The notes beneath the pieces were generated by a model that saw only the letters and a list, made by a program, of their open reading frames with translations, was not told the origin of the DNA and ran no database searches. From an uncultured Prevotella sp. (GTDB lineage Bacteria > Bacteroidota > Bacteroidia > Bacteroidales > Bacteroidaceae), in the NCBI GenBank assembly GCA_900770395.1, contig CAAGKM010000006.1:127618-191617 (forward strand): DNA of 64,000 bases. Reading direction: 5' to 3'. A program made the translations under genes and the position numbers. Shown piece by piece: positions 1 through 7,875 of this stretch (within the stretch, counting starts at the first letter, position 1; every line of letters starts with the position of its first letter).

Positions 1-1
1 G

Positions 2-1390
2 GCATACATCTCTTTGGGACAGCGTAAATGGAAGGATGCCGACGAGTATCTCGGCAAGGCTATCCATCTGAACCCGAAACAGCCTGTGAACTATATCAAC
101 CGCGCCTTGGCAAGGGTGAACATGAACAAGCTGCGAGGGGCAATGGCTGACTATGACATGGCTCTCGACGTTGACCCGAACAACTTTCTCGCACACTACA
201 ACCGTGGACTGCTGCGTGCCCAAGTGGGCGACGACAACCGTGCCATCACCGATTTCGATTTTGTTTTGAAGTTAGAGCCCGACAATATCATGGCTCTCTA
301 CAATCGTGCTCTGTTGCTCGACAATACCGGCAACCTTCGCGGAGCCATACGCGATTATTCAAAGGTTATCAATGAGTTCCCGAATTTCTGGGCTGGCTTG
401 CAGGCAAGAGCGAGATGCTACCGCCGTTTGGGAATGACCAGGCAGGCGGAGGCTGACGAGTTCCGCGTCTACAAGGCTCAGCTCTATAAGCATCTCTATG
501 GCAGACAGCCACGTCTGAACAAGGAGCAGTTACGCAAGCGCAGCGACATCGACCCCGACAAATACAACCAGCTCACCGTGGCTGACGAGCAGGAGACGCA
601 TACCGAATACTCCAACGAGTACCGTGGCAAAGTGCAGAACCGTAAGGTGGCAGTGGAGTTTATGCCTATGTATGAGCTGTCGTTCGAGGAGCAGAAGAGC
701 GACGGGGTGCGCGACTACACGTCATACAGCCGTGCTGTTGACGAGTTCAACCATCAGGAGAGGCCGCTCAAAAACCTTAATATATATATAAGGTGTGATG
801 GTGCCAGCCTTGATGAGGCTAAGACCCGCCGCTATTTCAACACCATCGACACTCTGAGCGCAGGCATCCAGCATGCCAAGACCATGAGGGAGGCAATGCC
901 GCAGCTGCTCTGCCGTGCCATCACTTATTCCGTGATTCAGAACTTCGAGGCAGCCGTGGAGGACCTCTATAATTATATTCAGATTGACAGCACCTCGGCG
1001 CTCGCCTTCTGGCAGCGTGCGGTGTGCCAGCAGAGGATGAACCGCTTCAACGCCTCGCAGGGCACCGACGTGGGAATGAAGACTGCCAATGTGCTGAGCG
1101 ACCTTTCCGAGGCGATAGCCCTCGAGCCGTCATCGCCATATCTTTATTACAACCGTGCCAATGTCTACGTGGAACGCATTGATTATCAGCACGCACTTGC
1201 CGATTACAACAAGGCTCTTGAGCTCGATCCAAATCTTGCCGAGGCATATTACAACCGTGGGTTGACCCTTGCGAGATTGAAACGGGTGGAGGAGGCTGTT
1301 GCCGACCTCAGCAAAGCCGGCGAGCTTGGTATCTACAAGGCATACAGCATGATAAAGACTGTGCAGGCTGAGGGCAGGAAGGGAAAATAA
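2..1390 (+). CDS. Tetratricopeptide repeat protein, truncated at the left edge
   Basis: The reading frame is open from base 2 and no convincing start is present, so the true N-terminus lies outside the window. The visible 460 or so residues contain a block of TPR units in the first 140 residues, recognisable from repeated YxxRAxAR, YNRGLLRAQ and YNRALLLDN patterns with acidic P residues at the ends. A long non-TPR middle section follows (about 150-280), then a second TPR block (about 300-445). TPR proteins act as protein-binding scaffolds. The specific partner cannot be told from this sequence. The gene ends 154 bases before thrS, which has its own promoter, so it is probably the last gene of an upstream unit. 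Confidence 0.8.
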   Translation, partial: AYISLGQRKWKDADEYLGKAIHLNPKQPVNYINRALARVNMNKLRGAMADYDMALDVDPNNFLAHYNRGLLRAQVGDDNRAITDFDFVLKLEPDNIMALYNRALLLDNTGNLRGAIRDYSKVINEFPNFWAGLQARARCYRRLGMTRQAEADEFRVYKAQLYKHLYGRQPRLNKEQLRKRSDIDPDKYNQLTVADEQETHTEYSNEYRGKVQNRKVAVEFMPMYELSFEEQKSDGVRDYTSYSRAVDEFNHQERPLKNLNIYIRCDGASLDEAKTRRYFNTIDTLSAGIQHAKTMREAMPQLLCRAITYSVIQNFEAAVEDLYNYIQIDSTSALAFWQRAVCQQRMNRFNASQGTDVGMKTANVLSDLSEAIALEPSSPYLYYNRANVYVERIDYQHALADYNKALELDPNLAEAYYNRGLTLARLKRVEEAVADLSKAGELGIYKAYSMIKTVQAEGRKGK

Positions 1391-1490
1391 TCCGATAACT
1401 TTTGTGATTATTATTTTTCAAAAGTGTTGCGTTTTGTTTAGTCATTTTTTGTTCCTGATTTATTAAATAAATGAAATATTTGTAGTGTAA

Positions 1491-1523
1491 TTTGTTTGTT
1501 TGGAAAAAAAAATGTAACTTTGC
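1491..1523 (+). promoter_or_regulatory. Bacteroidetes-type promoter for thrS
   Basis: A TTTG at 1491-1494 and a TAACTTTGC box at 1515-1523 are separated by 20 bases. This matches the -33/-7 pattern of the primary sigma factor in Bacteroidetes. The predicted RNA would start about 20 bases before the thrS start codon, leaving a short leader with no room for a riboswitch or T-box. Confidence 0.7.
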
Positions 1524-1544
1524 GCCCCAAAGATAAAAAATTAA

Positions 1545-3515
1545 ATGACGATGATAAAGATTACATTTCCAAACGGTGATGTCCGTGAGTATGAGCAGGG
1601 CGTTACCGGGCTTCAGATTGCCGAGAGCATCTCGCCGGCGTTGGCACGCGATGTTGTTGCATGTGGCGTGAACGGTGAGACAACGGAGCTTAACCGCCCC
1701 ATCAATGAGGACAGTACTATTGCACTTTATAAGTTTGACGACGAGGAAGGCAAGCATGCCTTCTGGCACACGTCTGCCCACTTGCTGGCAGAGGCTCTGC
1801 AGGAACTTTATCCTGGTATACAGTTCGGTTTCGGTCCTGCTGTTGAAAACGGATTCTTCTATGACGTTCTCTGCAAGGACGGTCAGAGCATCAAGGAGAG
1901 CGACTTCCCTGCCATTGAGGCAAAGATGAAGGAGCTTGCAGGCAAGAAAGAGGATGTGGTGCGCAAGGAAATAAGCAAGGCGGACTGTCTGGCTGAGTTC
2001 AAGGCGGCAGGTCAGGTCTACAAGTGCGAGCACATTGAGCAGGACTTGGAGGACGGCACCATCACAACATATACACAGGGTAACTTCACCGATCTTTGCA
2101 AGGGACCACACCTGATGAACACAGGCATCATCAAGGCTGTGAAGCTCACAAGCGTTGCCGGAGCTTTCTGGCGTGGCGATGCAGAGCGCGAGCAGATGCA
2201 GCGTCTCTATGGTATCTCTTTCCCGAAGAAGAAGATGCTCGACGAGTATCTCGTGCTGCTTGAGGAGGCAAAGAAACGCGACCACCGCAAGATTGGCAAG
2301 GAGATGGAGCTGTTTATGTTCTCAGAGCGTGTGGGCAAGGGACTGCCTATCTGGCTGCCAAAAGGCACCGATCTGCGCATCCGTCTGCAGGATATGCTCC
2401 GCAAGATACAGAAGAACTACGGTTACAACGAGGTAATCACTCCACATATCGGAAGCAAGAACCTTTACGTCACAAGCGGTCACTACGCTCACTACGGCAA
2501 GGACTCATTCCGTCCTATCACCACTCCAGAGGAGGGTGAGGAGTATATGCTGAAGCCGATGAACTGCCCTCACCACTGTGAGGTGTTTGCCCAGAAGCCA
2601 CGCTCATATAAGGATCTGCCTCTGCGCATTGCAGAGTTCGGCACCGTTTACCGTTATGAACAGAGCGGCGAGCTTCACGGACTCACCCGTGTGCGCTCAT
2701 TCACTCAGGACGATGCCCACATCTTCTGCCGCCCAGACCAGGTGAAGCAGGAGTTTGAGCGCGTGATGGACATCATCAGCACTGTGTTCTCCACATTCAA
2801 CTTTGCCAACGTTGAGGCACAGATTTCACTCCGTGACCCTAACGACCACGAGAAGTATATCGGCAGCGATGAGGTTTGGGAGAAGGGCGAGCAGGCTATT
2901 ATCGAGGCTTGCAAGGAAAAGGGATTGAATGCCAAGGTTGAGTATGGCGAGGCAGCTTTCTATGGTCCTAAGCTCGACTTCATGGTGAAGGATGCCATTG
3001 GCCGCCGCTGGCAATTAGGCACCATTCAGGTGGACTACAACCTGCCAGTGCGCTTCGGTCTGGAATACACCGACGAGGACAACACCAAGAAGACACCTGT
3101 GATGGTTCACCGTGCACCGTTCGGCTCAATGGAGCGCTTCACTGCAGTGCTCATCGAGCACACCGCAGGTCACTTCCCATTGTGGCTCACTCCAGAGCAG
3201 GTGGCTATCCTGCCTATCTCAGAGAAGTACAACGACTATGCAAAGCAGGTGGCAGCAAAGCTCGCTGAGCAGGGCGTGCGTGCCGTTATCGACAACCGTA
3301 ACGAGAAGATCGGACGTAAGGTTCGCGACAACGAGATGAAGCGCATACCTTATATGATTATAGTAGGTGAGAAGGAGCAGGCCGACGGCACTGTCAGTGT
3401 TCGTAAGCAGGGCAGCGAGGAGCGCGGTGTTCTCTCTATCGCCGACTTCGCAAAGAAAATCACCGATGAGGTGGCTGAGCAGTTGAAGGCTACAGACATT
3501 CGGCCGGAGGATTAA
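1545..3515 (+). CDS. thrS: Threonine--tRNA ligase
   Basis: This class II aminoacyl-tRNA synthetase charges tRNA-Thr in the cytoplasm. The 656 residues have the full family layout: an N-terminal TGS domain (about 1-65), the SAD editing domain (about 170-220), the catalytic core (about 265-540) and the anticodon-binding domain (about 545-640). The zinc ligands expected from the family are visible as Cys341 in MNCPHHCEVF, the His of DDAHIF and the His of MVHRAPFGSMERF. A second ATG two codons downstream is an alternative start. The stop codon directly abuts the ATG of the nitroreductase gene, so the two are probably co-transcribed. Confidence 0.97.
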   Translation: MTMIKITFPNGDVREYEQGVTGLQIAESISPALARDVVACGVNGETTELNRPINEDSTIALYKFDDEEGKHAFWHTSAHLLAEALQELYPGIQFGFGPAVENGFFYDVLCKDGQSIKESDFPAIEAKMKELAGKKEDVVRKEISKADCLAEFKAAGQVYKCEHIEQDLEDGTITTYTQGNFTDLCKGPHLMNTGIIKAVKLTSVAGAFWRGDAEREQMQRLYGISFPKKKMLDEYLVLLEEAKKRDHRKIGKEMELFMFSERVGKGLPIWLPKGTDLRIRLQDMLRKIQKNYGYNEVITPHIGSKNLYVTSGHYAHYGKDSFRPITTPEEGEEYMLKPMNCPHHCEVFAQKPRSYKDLPLRIAEFGTVYRYEQSGELHGLTRVRSFTQDDAHIFCRPDQVKQEFERVMDIISTVFSTFNFANVEAQISLRDPNDHEKYIGSDEVWEKGEQAIIEACKEKGLNAKVEYGEAAFYGPKLDFMVKDAIGRRWQLGTIQVDYNLPVRFGLEYTDEDNTKKTPVMVHRAPFGSMERFTAVLIEHTAGHFPLWLTPEQVAILPISEKYNDYAKQVAAKLAEQGVRAVIDNRNEKIGRKVRDNEMKRIPYMIIVGEKEQADGTVSVRKQGSEERGVLSIADFAKKITDEVAEQLKATDIRPED

Positions 3516-4256
3516 ATGATGATGACAATCAAAACACGACGTTCCATACGTAAATATAGTGATAAAGAGGTGAGCAATGAGTTGCTCTCCTCTTTACTTA
3601 ATGATGCGGCACGTACCCAGACCATGGGCAACCTCCAGCTTTACAGCGTGGTGGTGACACGCAGCATGGAGGGCAAGGAGAAACTTTCGCCTGCACATTT
3701 CAATCAGCCTATGGTGAAGGGGGCTCCCGTGGTATTGACCATTTGCGCTGATTACCGCCGCACCACCCGCTGGTGTGAGGAGCGCAAGGCAAAGCCAGGC
3801 TATGATAACTTCCTGTCGTTTATGAATGCCGCCACCGATGCTTTGCTCTATACACAGACATTCTGCAATCTTGCGGAGGAGGCAGGACTGGGACTGTGCT
3901 ATCTCGGCACCACGGTGTATATGCCGAAGATGATTATCGAGGCTCTCAACCTGCCTAAATTAGTGATGCCGATAGCCACCATCACATTGGGATGGCCTGA
4001 CGAGCAGCCTGAGCTTAGCGACCGCCTGCCGTTGGAGTCGTTTTTGCACGATGAGCTGTATCACGACTATACAGCCGCTGACATCGACAAATATTATAAG
4101 GAGCGTGAGGCGCTGCCCGTAAATCAAAAGTTTGTGGAGATAAACCACAAGGAGACACTGGCGCAGATTTTCACCGACATCCGCTACACCAAGGAGGCAA
4201 ACGAGCAGATGAGCCAAGGAATGATGGAGGCTCTGAGGATGCAGGGTTTTATCTAA
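3516..4256 (+). CDS. Nitroreductase family protein
   Basis: The 246-residue protein begins with TRRSIRKYSDKEVS, the typical N-terminal motif of FMN-dependent nitroreductases (NfsA/FRP-like). The family reduces nitro compounds, quinones or flavins using NAD(P)H as a cytoplasmic homodimer. A central segment with ALLYTQTFCNLAEEAGLGLCYLG matches the usual FMN-contact and dimer helix region. The substrate cannot be predicted. The gene starts at the base after the thrS stop, with three ATG codons in a row, which suggests translational coupling. Nothing links its chemistry to tRNA charging. Confidence 0.88.
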   Translation: MMMTIKTRRSIRKYSDKEVSNELLSSLLNDAARTQTMGNLQLYSVVVTRSMEGKEKLSPAHFNQPMVKGAPVVLTICADYRRTTRWCEERKAKPGYDNFLSFMNAATDALLYTQTFCNLAEEAGLGLCYLGTTVYMPKMIIEALNLPKLVMPIATITLGWPDEQPELSDRLPLESFLHDELYHDYTAADIDKYYKEREALPVNQKFVEINHKETLAQIFTDIRYTKEANEQMSQGMMEALRMQGFI

Positions 4257-4266
4257 GCAGAATAGT

Positions 4267-4330
4267 ATTGGTCGGACTTGTCAGACAATTCAGACAGGTC
4301 CGACAAGTCTGACAAGTCTGACAAGTCTTC
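4267..4330. repeat. Short-word repeat with inverted half
   Basis: GACAAGTCT is repeated three times in direct succession from about 4302. It is preceded by the inverted form TCGGACTTGTCAGAC. The stretch can fold into a hairpin, but no strong T run follows. It may act as a weak terminator after the nitroreductase gene, or it may be one of the short-repeat elements seen elsewhere in this window. Confidence 0.55.
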
Positions 4331-4408
4331 CACTAAGCCTAATAAATGGTGTAAAAACGGCGTAATTTCGATTAATATCAACAAAAACGAAAAAAAAGTC
4401 GTAAAAAT

Positions 4409-4440
4409 TTTGGTAATTCACTGAAATTTTGTACCTTTGC
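4409..4440 (+). promoter_or_regulatory. Promoter for infC-rpmI-rplT
   Basis: A TTTG at 4409-4412 lies 19 bases upstream of a TACCTTTGC box at 4432-4440. The predicted leader is about 80 bases long before the infC ATG. In many bacteria this operon is regulated by L20 binding to its mRNA, but no L20-site mimic was identified by eye here. Confidence 0.75.
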
Positions 4441-4527
4441 ATCCGCAAAATAAATGAAGAGTGAAGAATGAAGGTACTCTCATTTCTAATTCATCATCAA
4501 AAGAATAAGTATCACCCAAAAAGTTGA

Positions 4528-5235
4528 ATGAAGAACGACAACAGTAAGAACCAGTATCGTATAAACGAGCAGATTCGAGTACGCGAGGTCCGTATCGTAA
4601 GTGACAACGGATCAACAGTAATGCCTACAAGGCAAGCATTAGACATCGCACGCAATCAGGGAGTGGATCTCGTGGAGATTTCCCCTAACGCACAGCCGCC
4701 TGTCTGTCGTATCATCGACTATTCCAAGTTCCTTTACCAGCAGAAAAAGCGTGCCAAGGAGATGAAGGCGAAGCAGGTGAAGGTGGAGGTGAAGGAGATA
4801 CGTTTCGGACCGCAGACCGACGAGCACGACTATCAGTTTAAGCTCAAGCACGCCAAGACATTTCTTGAGGAGGGCAACAAGGTTAGGGCATACGTGTTCT
4901 TCCGCGGACGCTCAATATTGTTCAAGGAGCAGGGCGAGGTGTTGCTTCTGCGCTTTGCCAACGATCTTGAGGAGATTGGAAAGGTGGAGCACATGCCGTC
5001 GCTCGAGGGCAAGAAGATGTTTATCTACATTGCACCTAAGAAGGCAGGTGTGGCAAAGAAGAGCCAGCAGGCTATGGATCGTGAGAAGCGTGCCAGCGAT
5101 GCCAAGGCTCAGGCTACAGCGAATGATGCCGCAGAGAATATGGATGCAGAGATGCCTGCAAACGGCGGACTGCTTGCCAATGCGAAAATCAGTGCCGATG
5201 CGCTGAAGAAGCTCCAGACATCAGACGAGGATTAA
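4528..5235 (+). CDS. infC: Translation initiation factor IF-3
   Basis: IF-3 binds the 30S subunit, blocks premature joining of 50S and checks start-codon pairing. The N-terminal domain is recognisable by YRINEQIRVREVRIVSDNG and the linker and C-terminal domain by KEIRFGPQTDEHDYQFKLKHAKTF. At 235 residues it is about 55 longer than the Escherichia coli protein. The extra part is an Ala-, Asp- and Lys-rich tail that looks disordered (about 180-235), and long tails are common in Bacteroidetes. Unlike the AUU start of E. coli infC, this gene starts with ATG. It is followed by rpmI and rplT in the conserved order. Confidence 0.96.
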   Translation: MKNDNSKNQYRINEQIRVREVRIVSDNGSTVMPTRQALDIARNQGVDLVEISPNAQPPVCRIIDYSKFLYQQKKRAKEMKAKQVKVEVKEIRFGPQTDEHDYQFKLKHAKTFLEEGNKVRAYVFFRGRSILFKEQGEVLLLRFANDLEEIGKVEHMPSLEGKKMFIYIAPKKAGVAKKSQQAMDREKRASDAKAQATANDAAENMDAEMPANGGLLANAKISADALKKLQTSDED

Positions 5236-5315
5236 GAGAACGTAGTGTGCGCAACGTCTTTGGTATATACGTTGCCACCTATTATATATAATAACAAATT
5301 AAAACATTAAAAACA

Positions 5316-5513
5316 ATGCCAAAAGTAAAGACAAATTCCGGCGCAAAGAAGAGATTTCGTTTCACCGGTACAGGTAAGATTAAGAGACAGCATGCTTACC
5401 ACAGTCACATTCTGACTAAGAAGACTAAGAAGCAAAAGCGTAATCTGGTTCACTCAGCTATCGTTGACGTAACCAACAACAAGCAGGTACGTGACTTGCT
5501 GTGTCTCCGTTAA
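5316..5513 (+). CDS. rpmI: 50S ribosomal protein L35
   Basis: This small basic protein of 65 residues begins PKVKTNSGAKKRFRFTGTGK, which is the standard L35 signature. It is a structural part of the large ribosomal subunit. It sits between infC (80 bases upstream) and rplT (38 bases downstream), the usual bacterial order, so all three are probably on one transcript. Confidence 0.96.
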   Translation: MPKVKTNSGAKKRFRFTGTGKIKRQHAYHSHILTKKTKKQKRNLVHSAIVDVTNNKQVRDLLCLR

Positions 5514-5551
5514 TTATCTAAATTGTCAAACAGATTAAAAGTTAAGAAACT

Positions 5552-5896
5552 ATGCCAAGATCAGTTAATCACGTTGCTTCAAGAGCAAAGAGAAAGAGAA
5601 TTCTGAAACTTACCCGTGGTTATTTCGGAGCACGCAAGAACGTGTGGACAGTAGCCAAGAACACATGGGAGAAAGGTTTAACATACGCATACCGTGACCG
5701 CCGCAACAAGAAGCGCAACTTCCGTGCACTGTGGATTCAGCGTATCAACGCAGCCGCCCGTCTTGAGGGTATGAGCTACTCAGTTCTTATGGGTGCTCTT
5801 CACAAGGCTGGCATCGAGATCAACCGCAAGGTGCTCGCTGACCTCGCCATCAACAACCCGCAGGCTTTCAAGGCTATCGTTGACAAGGTGAAGTAA
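5552..5896 (+). CDS. rplT: 50S ribosomal protein L20
   Basis: The 114-residue basic protein starts PRSVNHVASRAKRKRILKL and continues with the long helical RNA-binding region characteristic of L20. It is needed early in 50S assembly and binds 23S rRNA. In other bacteria it also represses its own operon by binding the mRNA, which may apply here but is not shown by the sequence. A strong terminator follows. Confidence 0.96.
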   Translation: MPRSVNHVASRAKRKRILKLTRGYFGARKNVWTVAKNTWEKGLTYAYRDRRNKKRNFRALWIQRINAAARLEGMSYSVLMGALHKAGIEINRKVLADLAINNPQAFKAIVDKVK

Positions 5897-5921
5897 TTTG
5901 TTTATAAACAAATGTATATAA

Positions 5922-5957
5922 AAAATGCCTGGAGAAATTCTTCAGGCATTTTTCTTT
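5922..5957. terminator. Bidirectional terminator between rplT and the FecR gene
   Basis: The arms AAAATGCCTG and CAGGCATTTT pair around a short loop. T-rich sequence follows the stem on both strands, so it can end transcription of rplT from the left and of the FecR gene from the right. Confidence 0.85.
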
Positions 5958-5978
5958 TCTGTAAACAAGTGCTTTTTT

Positions 5979-7052
5979 CTAATCCACAACGATTGCGTTT
6001 CCCGACATGTGCGCTTTCACGCTTCCTATTGTGTTCAGCTTTTCCATTATCTCGTTGATACTGGCGTTGCGTGACACCACAAAGTGCATTTTCTCGGTCA
6101 TTGCCGCCCGTTTGTTGAATATCACTGAGCGGTTGAAGTTTTTTCCGAGTGTGATGAGCATGTCAACCATGTCCACATTGTCGAAGTAGAGATAACCGTC
6201 GCGCCAGTTGGTGAACACGGTGGTGTCCACATTTCTTGAGGTCATTTGTCGGTTGTCCACTTTTATCTGCTCTCCAGGCACTATCTGCTGTATGCTCTTA
6301 CCAGAGCTCACCTCCACGCTTCCACTTATAAGTGTCACAGTGGCTCCTCCCTCGCTGTTGCCTCTCACGTTGAACTCAGTTCCAAGCACTTTTGTCTCTG
6401 TGTCGCCAGCCTTTACGATGAATGGATGGCTGCTGTCGTGAGTTACTTTAAAGTATGCCTCTCCCTCTAATGTGACCCTGCGCTCTTTTCCTGTGAAATG
6501 AGCCGGAAAGCTGATTTTGCTGTCTGAGTGCATATAGGCTATGCTGCCGTCGGGTAGGGTGACGGTGGCGCTCTCGCCGTATGGCACATACAGTTCCACG
6601 TTGCCGTTTGGGGCTTTTGCCTGCTGGTAGTCGGCTTGTGATATCACTTTTATGTTGTCGGCTGTCTTTGCCTGCGTTATTTCCTCACCCTCAATGCTGA
6701 GGTGAAGCATGTCCTGCTCCTGAGCTGTAAACACAGTGCCTTGGGCTGCCTTTGGAGCATCTTTCTGCCCGTTCCACACCATGATTATGCCAGCTGTCAG
6801 ACAGGCGGCAAGTGCAATGATACTTATAGTTTTCCTTAACAGATGTCTTTTCCCGTGTGTCTTGTGAAATTTCCGCAGTCTTTTCTCCACGTCAATGGGG
6901 TGTGCTTTTCGTTGCAGGTATGAGCGCAGCAGCATCGCGTCAACAGATGCGTGCAGCAGTTGGTCATCGGCAGTCAATGCTGTAAGGGTATCGTCATCCA
7001 TGTTCTCACGCATGTCGATGAATTGTTCCAGTTTTTGCTCGTCTATATTCAT
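5979..7052 (-). CDS. FecR-family anti-sigma regulator
   Basis: This 357-residue inner-membrane protein should pass a periplasmic signal from the SusC receptor to the ECF sigma factor encoded just upstream. It has a cytoplasmic N-terminus (about 1-70), one membrane segment (about 74-93, rich in Ile, Ala and Leu), a periplasmic FecR domain with the VPYGESATVTLPDGS motif (about 155-255), and a C-terminal DUF4974-type domain (about 285-357). It is transcribed after the sigma gene with a 58-base gap and away from the susC operon. Its length is usual for Bacteroidetes FecR proteins. Confidence 0.93.
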   Translation of the reverse strand: MNIDEQKLEQFIDMRENMDDDTLTALTADDQLLHASVDAMLLRSYLQRKAHPIDVEKRLRKFHKTHGKRHLLRKTISIIALAACLTAGIIMVWNGQKDAPKAAQGTVFTAQEQDMLHLSIEGEEITQAKTADNIKVISQADYQQAKAPNGNVELYVPYGESATVTLPDGSIAYMHSDSKISFPAHFTGKERRVTLEGEAYFKVTHDSSHPFIVKAGDTETKVLGTEFNVRGNSEGGATVTLISGSVEVSSGKSIQQIVPGEQIKVDNRQMTSRNVDTTVFTNWRDGYLYFDNVDMVDMLITLGKNFNRSVIFNKRAAMTEKMHFVVSRNASINEIMEKLNTIGSVKAHMSGNAIVVD

Positions 7053-7110
7053 AATGTTTTTTATAGTTTCTGTGTTTTACTTTATTATACGTTTAGCAAG
7101 TCGTTTTAGG

Positions 7111-7611
7111 TTACTTGTTTAATATTCTTTTATTTTCTCTAAGTGTTTTTAGTGCCTTTATCATGTGTTTTTTCACCGTGGCAATGCTTATTCCCATCTC
7201 CTCAGCCACTTCTTTGTACTTCTTTTCATCTAAATAGCAGGCTTTCAGTATGCTGAATGTAGGCTCGCCGAGCATGCCGAGCATGTTTGCAAGCGTTTTG
7301 TCCAGCTCGTCCTGCCGCTCAAACTCCCGTTCCTCAATATATGTGTCAATGCTGTGGCATGCGTAGCTTATATATTTGTCGCGTATTTTGCGCTTTCTGA
7401 GATAGTCAATGCATCTGTTGCGGATATTGGAATAGAGATAACCTTTTATGGTCTCTGCCTTTAGGGTGTCAAGGTTGCGCCACATATCCTCGAACAAGGT
7501 GTGGGTGATGTCGTGGCACGCTTCCGTATCGTTCACATATTGCAGTGCGAAATAATACAATTGTGAATAATATGTACGATATATATTGTCAAAAATATCC
7601 TTAGTTATCAT
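7111..7611 (-). CDS. ECF RNA polymerase sigma factor (Bacteroidetes expansion type)
   Basis: The 166-residue protein has a sigma region 2 with HDITHTLFEDMWRNL (about 35-50) and a sigma region 4 helix-turn-helix with YKEVAEEMGISIATVKKHMI near the C-terminus. It lacks the extra domains of primary sigma factors, so it is an extracytoplasmic-function sigma. In Bacteroidetes such genes sit beside FecR and SusC genes and switch on the neighbouring uptake locus when the substrate is sensed. The arrangement here, divergent from susC, fits that role. The target promoter was not recognised in the 264-base divergent region. Confidence 0.94.
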   Translation of the reverse strand: MITKDIFDNIYRTYYSQLYYFALQYVNDTEACHDITHTLFEDMWRNLDTLKAETIKGYLYSNIRNRCIDYLRKRKIRDKYISYACHSIDTYIEEREFERQDELDKTLANMLGMLGEPTFSILKACYLDEKKYKEVAEEMGISIATVKKHMIKALKTLRENKRILNK

Positions 7612-7875
7612 TGCTTATATTAAATGCTGCAAATTAAATGCAAGGCCGGACGCAATAAAGTTTACTTTAAATTGCTGAGGCGATGCTTTTATTATGCAAA
7701 ATTAATCAAAAAAAGTGAGAAAATCGATTTTTTTTCGTGAAAATCTCGTTTTTATGTTAGTTTTTCTATATATTTTTTAGCAAACCGTAACCTTTTAGGG
7801 TAAGTAGTTCGTAATTATAATGTGACGTGAAATTTTATTTTGAATAAAATCATTAACCAAACTAATTATAAAAAG

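Noticed and set aside
7840..7875. Upstream TTG start for the SusC gene
   Set aside because: It adds 12 polar residues before a perfect signal peptide that starts at ATG 7876.
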